From positions 1,364,001 through 1,428,000 of the forward strand of contig AP025576.1 in NCBI GenBank assembly GCA_022845955.1: a DNA stretch of 64,000 nucleotides, written 5' to 3'. Position 1 is the stretch's first letter, and each line of letters starts with the position of its first letter. The notes under the pieces are model-generated. The model saw nothing but the letters and a program-made list of their open reading frames with translations. It did no database searches and was not told the origin of the DNA. Position numbers and translations under genes: made by a program. Source of the stretch: Lachnospiraceae bacterium (lineage in GTDB: Bacteria > Bacillota > Clostridia > Lachnospirales > Lachnospiraceae). This document shows positions 33,577-43,190 of this stretch, in pieces.

Positions 33577-34611
33577 ATGGAGAAAGAAACGATCAGTATC
33601 TATACAATAGCAAAGGAAGCAGGCGTATCCCCGGCCACGGTTTCCCGAGTCCTGACAGGCAATGCCAAGGTGAGCGAAGAAAAGAAAAGCCGGGTGGAAG
33701 CGCTGATCAGGAAGTATGATTTCAGACCCAATGCCCTGGCCAGGGGCCTGAGCAGCGTGGAAACGAAAATGATTGGCCTCATGGTCTCCGATATCCGGAA
33801 CCCGTTTTATGCAACCATGGCGGTGGAATGTGAGAAGGCGGCCAATGAAAACGGCTATCTGCTGCTGCTGTGCAATTCCCTGGGAAGCAATGAGATGGAG
33901 GTTTCTTATCTGGAGAAGTTTTCCGGGCAGAGGGTGGATGCCATTATCCAAATCGGGGGAAAGGTGGATGAACTGATATCGGATACCAGCTATGTGGAGA
34001 ATATCAATAAAGTAGCCAACACCACTCCGGTTTTAATCACCGGAAAGCTGGACGGGGCGGACTGCTACCAGGTGAATATCGATGAAGGCCAGTCCATGGA
34101 GCTGCTGATGCAGTTCCTTATCGAAAACGGCCATCAGGATATCGCCCTGATCGGCGGACGTGACAATGTGAAATCCACCCTGGACAAAAGGCTCCGATAC
34201 CGCCAGATGCTGCGTAAATACGGAATCCCCGTCAGAGAAGAATACATTGTGGACGGCCACAGCTATGATATAGAGAGCGGCAGCGCGGCGATGCACCGGT
34301 TTATCAGGGAGGATCACCCCATGCCCAGCGCGATCATTGCCATCAATGACTTCACTGCGGTGGGAATAGTGCGGGCACTCAGAGAGCACGGCCTGCGTAT
34401 CCCCGAGGACGTGTCCGTGGTGAGCTTTGACAATACGTATATTGCCGAAACCTGCATGCCCCGCCTTACCTGCGTGGGATATGATTACAAGCTTTTCGGC
34501 AAGCTCCTGATAGAGACGGCGATGCAGGCCATACATAACGGGGAGCCGCCCCGGGTGCAGATGGTAAAATCCAGGCTGGTCATCAGAGATTCCTGCAAAC
34601 AACTGAAGTAA
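33577..34611 (+). CDS. LacI-family transcriptional regulator
   Basis: 344 residues. Residues 5-55 are the LacI helix-turn-helix and hinge (IYTIAKEAGVSPATVSRVLTG, then RPNALARGLS). The rest is a periplasmic-binding-protein-like sugar sensor with the GLMVSDIRNPFYA start and SAIIAINDFTAVGIVRAL near 249-266. ATG at 33577 follows GGGGGAGG; the earlier frame start at 33487 lies in the promoter. Operators with matching cores lie before this gene, the GH-A/GH88 unit and the second ABC transporter, so this is the likely local repressor. Effector unknown. Confidence 0.93.
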   Translation: MEKETISIYTIAKEAGVSPATVSRVLTGNAKVSEEKKSRVEALIRKYDFRPNALARGLSSVETKMIGLMVSDIRNPFYATMAVECEKAANENGYLLLLCNSLGSNEMEVSYLEKFSGQRVDAIIQIGGKVDELISDTSYVENINKVANTTPVLITGKLDGADCYQVNIDEGQSMELLMQFLIENGHQDIALIGGRDNVKSTLDKRLRYRQMLRKYGIPVREEYIVDGHSYDIESGSAAMHRFIREDHPMPSAIIAINDFTAVGIVRALREHGLRIPEDVSVVSFDNTYIAETCMPRLTCVGYDYKLFGKLLIETAMQAIHNGEPPRVQMVKSRLVIRDSCKQLK

Positions 34612-34625
34612 AGGAAATTGCTTAT

Positions 34626-35549
34626 ATGTTTTACCGGATAAACCTGCAGTGTCTTCCCGCGGTCAGGCTGGCGGATTCTGTGGTGATAGAGCCGCCGTAT
34701 GTGCACAGGCGCAGGAAAGCGGACGAATATATCGTGTATCTGATTAAAAAAGGGGTCATGTATCTGGAGGAAAACGGAAGCGCCGTAACACTCCAGCCGG
34801 GGGATATGTATGTGCTGGATCCCCGGTATACCCATGTGGGGATGAAGGCCTCCTGGTGTGAATATTTTTATGTACATTTCCGGCATCCGGATATCATTCC
34901 TGTTGAGGAAGAAAAGGAAAAAGGGATCCGGAAGCTTTTGCTGGAAAACCGGCAATCCTCCATCCAGAGTGATATTTTCAGCTATGATAAATGTGAGGAG
35001 CCAAGTCTTTACCTTCCCAAAAGCTATCATATCCATGACTACAGCAGTCTGGTAAAGGTGACGGAGCTTCTGAACGAAGCGGTGGAACGCAATACAACCC
35101 AGCTGGAAAATTATAAAGTACTGCTGGCCTGCAAGGTGCTGGAAGCTTTTGTGGAAATCAGCAGGAGCTATGTGACGGCAGAAACGGTGGCGTATGTGGA
35201 AAAACAGCCCCGCTCCTACCGGAATGTGCAGGAGCTGCTGAATTATCTGAACCGGGAATATGCCGGGGAGATCACCGGGCAGTCTCTGGAAAAAGAGTTC
35301 GGCGGCAATTTTGATTATATGAACCGTACCTTTAAGAAAATGACAGGACAGACGATTTTCAAGTACCTGAACCGGGTCAGGATAAATCATGCAAAAGCCC
35401 TCATTTTGAATTCTCCCTGGAAGATGTCCAGAATCGGGGAAAGCGTCGGTTTCCCCGATGAATATTATTTCAGCCGGGTATTCAAGAAATATACGGGAAA
35501 ATCCCCCACCGAATATGCCAGGGAGGGGTTGAACGGAAGAAAAATATAG
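34626..35549 (+). CDS. AraC-family transcriptional regulator
   Basis: 307 residues. Cupin-type sensor domain at about 10-95 (LQPGDMYVLDPRYTHVG) and two helix-turn-helix motifs at about 200-300, ending IGESVGFPDEYYFSRVFKKYTGKSPTEYA, the AraC signature. Starts 14 bases after lacI, so they are co-transcribed, giving a repressor-activator pair for the glycan locus. Confidence 0.92.
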   Translation: MFYRINLQCLPAVRLADSVVIEPPYVHRRRKADEYIVYLIKKGVMYLEENGSAVTLQPGDMYVLDPRYTHVGMKASWCEYFYVHFRHPDIIPVEEEKEKGIRKLLLENRQSSIQSDIFSYDKCEEPSLYLPKSYHIHDYSSLVKVTELLNEAVERNTTQLENYKVLLACKVLEAFVEISRSYVTAETVAYVEKQPRSYRNVQELLNYLNREYAGEITGQSLEKEFGGNFDYMNRTFKKMTGQTIFKYLNRVRINHAKALILNSPWKMSRIGESVGFPDEYYFSRVFKKYTGKSPTEYAREGLNGRKI

Positions 35550-35577
35550 CGGTTCAGGCTTGTCCGGACTGTGGCAG

Positions 35578-35620
35578 AAAAACGGGAAATGACCGGCAGA
35601 AAGGTCACTTCCCGTTTTTT
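35578..35620 (+). terminator. Terminator after the regulator pair
   Basis: AAAACGGGAAATGACC pairs with GGTCACTTCCCGTTTT followed by more T. It overlaps the last codons of the convergent gene at 35605. Confidence 0.88.
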
Positions 35621-36213
35621 TTCCCGTTGGCACAGCTCATGGCCAGCAGATGAAAATCCAGACAGCGGTTATCGCGGTAATACCGTTTCATAAGCTGGGA
35701 AAGCGGATGATTTTCAAGCCCCCCGCCGGGATCATGGTGCCGAAGATATCTTTGGAAGGATAAGGGATTATTCCGGGGCATGCGTAGGAAAAGATTCTCC
35801 GTATCCTGGAAAACAGCATCGATCAGAAAGCAGATCAGAAGCTGCTGCTCCCGTTTGCTGACAATGCGTTCGGATTGGTACATAACCTTTCCGGAGGACG
35901 AAAGAAAACGCATGGTATAGAATCCAAGTCCGCGCAGGGAGGGGCCTTCCTTCAGGGAAGGAAACCCTCCCGAGGAGGGAAAGCCTATGGATTCGTAGGC
36001 TTCCAGCCAAATCGATCGCCCCTTTTTCAGGTGACAGCGGAAAGAAATGTTCTGTGCAAAGTTTTCCGTTTCCGAACCATCGAATTCAATGCCCATTTCC
36101 GTCATAAAACAAATGGGGTCATATTCCATCAATTCCCAATGAAGAGCGCCCTTCCGGGTCCGATCCGTAAGGGCTGCCAGAAGCCTGCGGATTTCCTCTG
36201 ATTCAATTCCCAT
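35605..36213 (-). CDS. Unrecognised 202-residue protein
   Basis: Open frame with AAAGGACAGGG before its ATG on the minus strand. No family is recognised. It is hydrophilic, with a beta-rich N-terminal half (CFMTEMGIEF, RSIWLEAYESIGF) and a helical, basic C-terminal half ending in CANGKKNGK. There is no signal peptide or membrane segment. It is convergent with the AraC gene and shares the terminator with it; upstream lies a 260-base gap before the MATE gene. Coding status is supported by the site and length, not by homology. Confidence 0.55.
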   Translation of the reverse strand: MGIESEEIRRLLAALTDRTRKGALHWELMEYDPICFMTEMGIEFDGSETENFAQNISFRCHLKKGRSIWLEAYESIGFPSSGGFPSLKEGPSLRGLGFYTMRFLSSSGKVMYQSERIVSKREQQLLICFLIDAVFQDTENLFLRMPRNNPLSFQRYLRHHDPGGGLENHPLSQLMKRYYRDNRCLDFHLLAMSCANGKKNGK

Positions 36214-36378
36214 TCCCTGTCCTTTCGCCGGAAAAGTGTATCCGGAATATATTTTATGTAACCGGCGGAGGAGCTTTGCTTCCTGCCGCAGAGACGTACC
36301 TATATAAGCATTCCCGGAATGCGGCCATTTATTACTTTAAATCTTCGGAACTGTCCGGCATTTTATTGTTTTAGCCGT

Positions 36379-36443
36379 AAAAAAGGATCCGGAAGGATCA
36401 CGGATGCCCTCCGGCCGGTCCTTGTCGGACAGACGGAGGGCAT
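36379..36443 (-). terminator. Terminator after the MATE gene
   Basis: On the minus strand a 10-bp stem (ATGCCCTCCG with CGGAGGGCAT, 36404-36413/36434-36443) is followed by a short GATCC-TTCC-GGATC hairpin and a run of T. Confidence 0.65.
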
Positions 36444-36473
36444 TGGGGTATCCGGAAAAAGGATCCCGGTATT

Positions 36474-37880
36474 TTATACCTTGCGAAGCGTCCATTTACG
36501 GGAGCGCCATCGGAAAAAGAAGGTGATTCCGCGGAAAAGTTCATCCATCATAAAAGCAATCCAGCATCCGGTAAGCCCAAGGCCCAGCCGGATCCCCAGA
36601 ATATAAGCGAAAAGGATGCTCATCGTCCAGCAGGACAGAATGGATACCACCATGGAAAAAATCACATCTCCCGCGCCCCGGAGGGAATTATCCTCAATAT
36701 GGTTAAACGCGCGGCCGATTTCCACAAAAATATCGATCACCAGGATAGGGCGTGCCAAAGTGAGGATTTCCGGATTATCTGTAAACAGCCTCAGCAAAGG
36801 GCTGCCAAACAAACAGATCAGTAGAGAGCCTGCCGCATTTAACAACACCGCGATCCGCAGGTTCTGCAGATTCAGCCGGTAGGCTTTCTCATACTCGCCG
36901 GTCCCCGTCATCCAGCCGATTATGAGGGAAGTAGCCATTCCCAGGGACATACCGATGACGTACACATAAAAAAATAGGGTGGACAAATATATTTTAGTGG
37001 AGATGGCTGTGGTTCCCAGAACCGCCAGGATGGAGGTGGATACCACCTGGGAGGTGGAATAGGAAAGGGAACTGATACCGCCGGGAATACCGATATGCAG
37101 GATATTACGGATACATTTCAGCGTTTTCAGGTTCTTTTTCCGGAAGTTAAGCTCCAGGGAGCTTTTCAGCAGGCAGATAACGATCAGGACAAACGCCGCG
37201 ACATGGCTGATCACGTTAGTGACCGCGATTCCCCGGACTCCGTGCAGCGGCGTTTCAAAAGGCCGGAAAATAACAATAACATTCAGGACAGCATTCATAA
37301 AATTCATAAACAAAGAAATCCACACTGCTATTTTGGGCATTCCATAGCTTCTGAAAATTGCTGAAATTGCGGATATCAGAGCCTGGAAAAAGGAAAAAGA
37401 AATACAGATCCGGAAATAAGCAGCCGCATCCTCCAGCACTTGTCCGCTAAGCTGCATCATCTCCATCAGCCGGTGGGCGGACAGGGAAAGAACGGTGCCC
37501 ACCACCAGACTGAGGGCCAGGCTGCAGAAAATAGAAGTAAAAGCCGCGTCCGAAGCCGCATCCTTCTGCCAAGCTCCGCGTGATGACGAGCTTGCGCCCA
37601 GCCGGTGGCTGATAAAAATACTGGCTCCCGTGCTGATTACCGTATAAAAGGTAAAAATCATTCCCATCAGCTGGTTGGCGGCCCCCACAGAGGCCACCGC
37701 GTCATCCGAATAATGACTCAAAACCAGCGTATTAACCGTACCCATGGAATTGGTAAGCAGCATTTCCACCAGAAAAGGGAGAAAAACAGATACCAGAGTC
37801 AGCGTTCCCCGGGGCGTGTCAATATGGCTCAGGGATTTGTCATAAAGCTTCCATTTTTTCTGTGGCTTGGGATTACTCAC
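36474..37880 (-). CDS. MATE-family efflux protein
   Basis: 468 residues with about twelve membrane segments in two repeated halves. N-terminal half begins LVSVFLPFLVEMLLTNSMGTVNTLVLSHYSDDAVASVGAANQ-type sequence (residues 28-68), typical of MATE Na+ or H+ antiporters. Its start codon overlaps the GH2 stop by four bases (ATGA at 37877-37880), so it is translated with the galactosidase. Export of a sugar or by-product is possible, but the substrate is unknown. Confidence 0.88.
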   Translation of the reverse strand: MSNPKPQKKWKLYDKSLSHIDTPRGTLTLVSVFLPFLVEMLLTNSMGTVNTLVLSHYSDDAVASVGAANQLMGMIFTFYTVISTGASIFISHRLGASSSSRGAWQKDAASDAAFTSIFCSLALSLVVGTVLSLSAHRLMEMMQLSGQVLEDAAAYFRICISFSFFQALISAISAIFRSYGMPKIAVWISLFMNFMNAVLNVIVIFRPFETPLHGVRGIAVTNVISHVAAFVLIVICLLKSSLELNFRKKNLKTLKCIRNILHIGIPGGISSLSYSTSQVVSTSILAVLGTTAISTKIYLSTLFFYVYVIGMSLGMATSLIIGWMTGTGEYEKAYRLNLQNLRIAVLLNAAGSLLICLFGSPLLRLFTDNPEILTLARPILVIDIFVEIGRAFNHIEDNSLRGAGDVIFSMVVSILSCWTMSILFAYILGIRLGLGLTGCWIAFMMDELFRGITFFFRWRSRKWTLRKV

Positions 37881-40288
37881 CTGTTCTCCTCCAGTGTCAG
37901 CGGGGAGGCGGGAAGCCCTTCCGCTTTTGCAGTCACCGTGAGAACCCCCGGCCCTGTGCGGCGTATGTAGGCCAGCAGCCTTCCTTCCTTTGTCTTTCTG
38001 GAAGGGCTGCTGTAAGGCGTATTATCGGCCAAATCCCCGTTTTCCAGCCCCAGGAGGACACCGGGGCCTGTAACCTCTATAGTTACCGGTAAGGAGGCAT
38101 CTGCCACATGCCGTCCTTCTGCATCCGCTGCAAGTATTTCTACCTGATGATAAGGCGGCACGTCCTTTTTATCCTCTCCGGCATTACCGCCGCAGGCTTT
38201 CCAGTCGGAAAGCAGCAGCATACAGGCTTCTCCGGTGGTTTCCAGAGAACAGGAAACACATCCCTTGCCCTGTCCGGAAGAAAGTTCCCCCGCCGAGGCG
38301 CTGAGGATTCCCGGTTCAAAGGTGGTGATCCAATCCATACAGCCCTCATCGGATAAGCCCTTTTTCCTGCCCAGTGACCTTCCGTTCAGGAAAAGCTCCG
38401 CCTCCGGCTGGTTGGTAAACAGCCGCACAAGGACGCGGTCCCCCTCCTTATAATTCCAGCTTTCCGTAACCGGAAGCCATTCCTCCCGGCTGCCTTCATA
38501 CAGCACCGCGGCCAGATGAAGCACCGGCCGGTCCGCCCAATAGGACTGACGCTGGTAGTAACGTGCTTTCGGGAATCCGGCCAGCGTCAGAAGCCCTGCG
38601 GAAGAACCGTGGACAGGCCACCCGTGGGCCTCCCCCAGATAATCAATACCGGTCCATAAAAACTGTCCGCTGATATAATCGTGATCCGTTACCGCCTTCC
38701 AGGCCGCATAGCTGTGCCCGTTTTCGCTTCCCAGAAATGGAAGATCCGGAAAACGACGGTGATCCTCTTCATACAAATGCTCTTTATAATTATAACCCAC
38801 CACGTCCAGCGCATCAAAATAATGCAGCCGGGAGGAAAGCTCCGGAAATGCCGCCGCAAGAGTAACCGGCCGTGTGGAGTCATAACGCTTTACAATGGCC
38901 GAAAGCTCCTGTGCTATGGGCGCCAGCCGTTCCATATTCGGCTTATCCGGATGATACATCCGCTCTGCGGACGGCTTATTGGCATCGTTATTTCCCGTCA
39001 TCTCTCCAAACAGGGGATGACAGTACGGATCGTTGGGATAATCGATTTCATTACCGATGCTCCACATGATTACCGACGGATGATTCCGATCCCGCAGCAC
39101 CATGGCGGCCAGATCCTTTTCATGCCATTCCGGGAAATCCTCAAAATACCCCTGATGCCGGGGCGGATACACATTATGTCCGGTGGACCACTTGTTTTTC
39201 GGGTTTTCCCATTCATCAAAGGCTTCGTCCATCATCAGGAAGCCCATTTCATCGCAAAGCCCGTAAAGCTCCGGCATGTGGGGGTTATGGCTGGTGCGGA
39301 TGGCGTTGCATCCCATTTCCTTCAATGCCTCCAGACGCCGTTCCCAGACCTCACGCGTTACTGCGGCGCCCAGGCACCCTGCATCATGATGTACGCAAAC
39401 CCCCTTTATTTTCCGGTTTTCCCCGTTCAGGAAAAAGCCCTTATCTGCGTCAAACCGGAAGGTACGGATTCCCACTTTTTCTGAAAATACCTCATACGCC
39501 GTTCCGCCGTTAACTGAAAGACATGTGGTCAGACTATAAAGCGCGGGATTTTCCGGGGACCACAGCCTGGGCCGGTTCACACATCCGTTCAGGGATATCG
39601 TTTTTCTTTCCCCCGGTGTGAACTGCGCGCCGGCCGTAACCTCCAGCACCGTTTTTCCCTTTTCGTCACACAGACGGCTCACAAGAGAAACCTCGGCCTT
39701 ATCCGTCCCTTCATTCACCAGATCATGAGAGATCTCCACCTGGGCTGTTTTCCCGTCATCCCCGTAAAGCGTGGAAAAAAAGATACCGCAGGGGGCAGGA
39801 TGTACAGCCTCCTCCACCAGAACCGTCACCTTCCTGGTCATTCCGGAACCGGTAAACCAACGGGAATCCGCGATATCCGTATGCGTTACTTTTACGCTTA
39901 CCTCATTATCCATCTCCCCGAAACACACCTTTTCACTGATATCATAATCAAAAGGCACATATCCATTCGGACGCTTCCCCAGATAATAGCTGTTGCACCA
40001 TACCTGGCTGTTCTTATAAACCCCGTCAAACAGCAGCCGGATCTTCTTACCCCGATATTCCTCCGGCAGGGAAAAACGCACCCGGTACCACCCGATCCCT
40101 CCGGCCAGATACCCCGTCCCGCTGGAATACGTTTCTGAAAAAGGCAGGCTTACCGACCAATCATGCGGCAGGATTACCTCCTCCCATCCGCTGTCATCAA
40201 ACCCTTTAAACCAGGCTTCCTCAATATCCCCTAAATGAAACCGCCAGTTATCCCTTAAATCAATCCCTACAGAATCCATATACTTCAT
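37877..40288 (-). CDS. GH2 beta-galactosidase/glycosidase
   Basis: 803 residues. Order: sugar-binding jelly roll (1-160), immunoglobulin-like domain (about 165-265), TIM barrel (about 270-570), then beta-sandwich domains. Barrel marks: KGVCVHHDAGCLG near 290, NAIRTSHNPHMPELYGLCDEMGFLMMDEAFDEW near 325-357, acid/base Glu in MWSIGNEIDYP near 412 and candidate nucleophile Glu in FLGSENGHSY near 513. No signal peptide. AAGGAGG precedes the ATG on the minus strand. With the MATE gene it forms an operon divergent from nothing close; palindrome B lies about 190 bases upstream. Confidence 0.9.
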   Translation of the reverse strand: MKYMDSVGIDLRDNWRFHLGDIEEAWFKGFDDSGWEEVILPHDWSVSLPFSETYSSGTGYLAGGIGWYRVRFSLPEEYRGKKIRLLFDGVYKNSQVWCNSYYLGKRPNGYVPFDYDISEKVCFGEMDNEVSVKVTHTDIADSRWFTGSGMTRKVTVLVEEAVHPAPCGIFFSTLYGDDGKTAQVEISHDLVNEGTDKAEVSLVSRLCDEKGKTVLEVTAGAQFTPGERKTISLNGCVNRPRLWSPENPALYSLTTCLSVNGGTAYEVFSEKVGIRTFRFDADKGFFLNGENRKIKGVCVHHDAGCLGAAVTREVWERRLEALKEMGCNAIRTSHNPHMPELYGLCDEMGFLMMDEAFDEWENPKNKWSTGHNVYPPRHQGYFEDFPEWHEKDLAAMVLRDRNHPSVIMWSIGNEIDYPNDPYCHPLFGEMTGNNDANKPSAERMYHPDKPNMERLAPIAQELSAIVKRYDSTRPVTLAAAFPELSSRLHYFDALDVVGYNYKEHLYEEDHRRFPDLPFLGSENGHSYAAWKAVTDHDYISGQFLWTGIDYLGEAHGWPVHGSSAGLLTLAGFPKARYYQRQSYWADRPVLHLAAVLYEGSREEWLPVTESWNYKEGDRVLVRLFTNQPEAELFLNGRSLGRKKGLSDEGCMDWITTFEPGILSASAGELSSGQGKGCVSCSLETTGEACMLLLSDWKACGGNAGEDKKDVPPYHQVEILAADAEGRHVADASLPVTIEVTGPGVLLGLENGDLADNTPYSSPSRKTKEGRLLAYIRRTGPGVLTVTAKAEGLPASPLTLEENR

Positions 40289-40479
40289 AAATAAAGTCCT
40301 CCTTTTTTAAAAAGCGGAAAATTCCCATATGCCCGGTTTGCCGGGCAGCCCCATGCATGAAAGCGGCCGGGCCGATCCGCCAACTCTTCCCCAGTATAAT
40401 AAAATCCCAAAAGAAAACAATGGAAAAGAGAGTCCTGTATTTATCTCTTAGCGACCTCCCGGCCCACGAGGCAGATGCA

Positions 40480-40738
40480 CCCGCCATTACCGTCCTCTGC
40501 CCGCTGCACCTGCCCGGACTGCTGAATCCCCGCCTCCCCAGGGGCACGATGCTTTTCCGATCCTGCTATGCCGGGCATTCCGATGTGCCCAAGGCATCTG
40601 AAACGTCAGATGAGGCTGCCGCTTCAGATTGGTCACATCTCCATGGCATAGAAAGGATCGGAAAAGCATCGTGCCCCTGGGGAGGCGGGGATTCAGCAGT
40701 CCGGGCAGGTGCAGCGGGCAGAGGACGGTAATGGCGGG
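40480..40738. repeat. Long palindromic element B
   Basis: Arms of about 92 bp (40480-40571 and 40645-40738) are almost perfect complements but unrelated in sequence to those of elements A and C. The core 40576-40646 matches element A over its whole length with few changes. The GATGTG/CACATC pair closing the core is changed on both sides relative to element C (GATGAG/CTCATC), keeping the stem. It lies between the AraC stop (40743) and the GH2 gene, both on the minus strand. Confidence 0.85.
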
Positions 40739-40742
40739 CGCT

Positions 40743-41594
40743 TTATCCCCCATACCTGCGCCGATACTCCGCCGGAGAGCATCCCGACGCTCTCCGGAAA
40801 ACCTTGCAAAAATAATTTCCGCAGGAAAATCCGCATTCCCGCGCAATTGCCTCCACAGAAAGAGAAGTATTCAGAAGCAGGGAAAGAGCGTGGGAAAGCC
40901 GGAGATCCGTCAGGTAGCTCAAGGGTGCCTGCCCGGTTTCCCGGGTGAAAAGCCGGGTAAAATAGGCGGAAGAAAGCCCTTTCAGGCCGGCCAGCTCTTC
41001 AATGGAGAAATGCTCCGGAAAATGTTCCTTCATATATAGAATGCTGTCTTCCACACAGGAGGACAGCCCCGGCATGGCAGGAGACTCCAGGGTCCGCAGC
41101 AGGGAAGAGAGAAAACGATATACCAGCTCCCCTCCCTCATACCGCCGCAGCTGCCGGCCTTTTCCCATATCCTCATGCAGGTTGAGCCAAATCTGTACCG
41201 GAAAGCTGTCCGCGGGAAGAGACAGGACAGAACCGAAGCTGTCCCGGATTTTCCGGAAAAAAGGAAGTGCCGCTGTCCCCTGGAAATGAATATAAAAGTA
41301 TTCCCAGCAATTTTCAGGCTCCCCTGCAGGCAGATAATATCTGCTGTTTTCCGGGATTAACGAAAAAAAAGCCATACCCGGCAGCAGCGGACAGACTTCC
41401 CCCTCCGCTTCAAAGAGTCCTTTTCCCTGCAGGGTATATTGGAATAGATAGCCGTCATAATCACGATCAATATTCGTAAAATCATAGTGCTCCGCCTGCC
41501 TTTTTTCAATGCCGAAATCCAGCAGGAGAAGCGGTTCATCCGGCAGCTGTCCGGAATTCAGAAATCCATAGGTGCCATAACTTTGTATAGTCAA
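40743..41594 (-). CDS. AraC-family transcriptional regulator
   Basis: 283 residues. N-terminal cupin-like sensor (about 35-130) and AraC DNA-binding domain (about 185-283: FSIEELAGLKGLSSAYFTRLF, then ARECGFSCGNYFCKVFRRASG). The start is TTG at 41594, eight bases after GGGAGGG on the minus strand; no ATG is available nearby. It is divergent from the GH27 gene with a 137-base shared promoter region, so it probably activates that gene and may act on GH2. Its stop codon lies 5 bases from element B. Confidence 0.88.
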   Translation of the reverse strand: MTIQSYGTYGFLNSGQLPDEPLLLLDFGIEKRQAEHYDFTNIDRDYDGYLFQYTLQGKGLFEAEGEVCPLLPGMAFFSLIPENSRYYLPAGEPENCWEYFYIHFQGTAALPFFRKIRDSFGSVLSLPADSFPVQIWLNLHEDMGKGRQLRRYEGGELVYRFLSSLLRTLESPAMPGLSSCVEDSILYMKEHFPEHFSIEELAGLKGLSSAYFTRLFTRETGQAPLSYLTDLRLSHALSLLLNTSLSVEAIARECGFSCGNYFCKVFRRASGCSPAEYRRRYGG

Positions 41595-41625
41595 AAATTT
41601 ACCCTCCCGTATCGTTTTTTTATTC

Positions 41626-41654
41626 TTGTAACCCTAATATGGGAATATTATAAT
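41626..41654 (+). promoter_or_regulatory. Promoter TTGTAA-N17-TATAAT for GH27
   Basis: Both boxes with ideal spacing, about 75 bases before the GH27 start, in the region shared with the divergent AraC gene. Confidence 0.7.
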
Positions 41655-41731
41655 CAAGTTAAATGGGAAATGCAATTATATCCCAGGAATATGTGTAAGT
41701 GTCAAAAAAATACTATTATGGAGGAACATGA

Positions 41732-43072
41732 ATGGATAAAAACAAGTTTGCCCAAACCCCGCCCATGGGCTGGAACAGCTATGATTACTATGATACGATG
41801 GTAAATGAAGAGCAGGTGAAGGCCAATGCGGACTACATGGCTGCCCATCTGAGGCCGTTCGGCTGGGAATATGTGGTGGTGGATATCCAGTGGTATGCAT
41901 ACGGTGCGGGAAGCATGCGGGATAAGCACCAATACATCCCCTTCAGCAGACTGGAAATGGATGAATACGGGAGGCTGCTTCCCTGCCCGGAACGCTTTCC
42001 TTCGGCGGCGGACGGAGCCGGATTCCGGCCTCTTGCGGATTACATACACAGCCTTGGGCTGAAATTCGGAATCCATATTATGCGGGGAATTCCCCGGGCA
42101 GCGGCACAGGAACACCTGCCGGTGCGGGGGAGCAGCCAGACGGCGGATGAAATCGCCAATCCTTTTTCCATCTGCGGATGGAATCCGGATATGTACGGCC
42201 TCCGCAGGGAAACGGAGGGCAGCCAGGCCTATTATGACTCCCTCTTCGAACTCTACGCCGGCTGGGGCGTGGATTATGTGAAATGTGATGACATCTGTAA
42301 TACCAATCTGTACAAGGACAATCCGTACTCCGCGGCCCATGAGATCGAAATGCTTCATAAGGCTATCGAAAAATGCGGACGGCCTGTCGTGCTGAGCCTG
42401 TCACCGGGACCGGCGCTCATTGAAAAGGCGTGGCATTATGAAAAGTATGCCAACATGTGGCGTATCACCGATGATTTCTGGGATAAATGGGAATTGCTTC
42501 TGAACATGTTTGAACGCTGTGAACTGTGGCAGAACCATGTAAAAGAGGGCTGTTTCCCGGATTGTGACATGCTTCCTCTGGGTTACCTTGGAAAAGGCTT
42601 CGGAGAGGAAAGGCAGACGAACTTTACCAGAGACGAGCAGGTAACCATGATGACGCTTTGGTGTATCTTCCGCTCCCCTCTGATGCTGGGAGCCGAGATG
42701 ACAAAACTGGATGAATGGACGCTCTCCCTCCTTACCAACAAAAAGGTACTGGCCCTTTTGGGAGAAGGGCACCGCGGCGTGCAGGTGGAGCGGGATGACA
42801 GGCATGCGGTCTGGGCCGGCCTGGAGGAAAAGGAAGGTACGGTGTATGCCGCCCTGTTTAACTTCCGGGAGGAAGCGTGCGAGATTTCCCTGTCACTGGA
42901 GGACTTATTTGCGGCAGTATCCGTTCCGGCGGAAGCGGGAGTACGTGTAACTGCCGAGGAGCTTTGGACCGGTGAAAAAGGGGAATGTACGGACGGCAGG
43001 ATTGCCGGCAAGGTAAATCCTCACGGGGCGAGGCTGTACCGGTTGAGTCAGATACCCCGCAACAGGCAATAG
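41732..43072 (+). CDS. GH27 alpha-galactosidase-type glycosidase
   Basis: 446 residues, no signal peptide. Starts with the family's TPPMGWNSYDYYDTMVNE. Nucleophile Asp in GVDYVKCDDIC near 186, acid/base Asp in MWRITDDFWDKW near 248; DIQW near 50 is the usual substrate-binding Asp. A C-terminal beta domain follows at about 340. The enzyme releases terminal alpha-galactose (or beta-L-arabinopyranose) by retention. GGAGGAACATGA places the ATG. GH4 follows after about 120 bases, giving two alpha-galactosidases of different chemistry in one unit. Confidence 0.9.
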   Translation: MDKNKFAQTPPMGWNSYDYYDTMVNEEQVKANADYMAAHLRPFGWEYVVVDIQWYAYGAGSMRDKHQYIPFSRLEMDEYGRLLPCPERFPSAADGAGFRPLADYIHSLGLKFGIHIMRGIPRAAAQEHLPVRGSSQTADEIANPFSICGWNPDMYGLRRETEGSQAYYDSLFELYAGWGVDYVKCDDICNTNLYKDNPYSAAHEIEMLHKAIEKCGRPVVLSLSPGPALIEKAWHYEKYANMWRITDDFWDKWELLLNMFERCELWQNHVKEGCFPDCDMLPLGYLGKGFGEERQTNFTRDEQVTMMTLWCIFRSPLMLGAEMTKLDEWTLSLLTNKKVLALLGEGHRGVQVERDDRHAVWAGLEEKEGTVYAALFNFREEACEISLSLEDLFAAVSVPAEAGVRVTAEELWTGEKGECTDGRIAGKVNPHGARLYRLSQIPRNRQ

Positions 43073-43190
43073 GGGATCGGGTTTACGCTCCGCTTCGGCC
43101 TGGTTACTTTCATGCATGGTTCTGCCCGGCGGACCGGGCATGGGAATTTACTGAAATTACAGAAAAAGAGAATGGGAAAGGGAAAAAATT

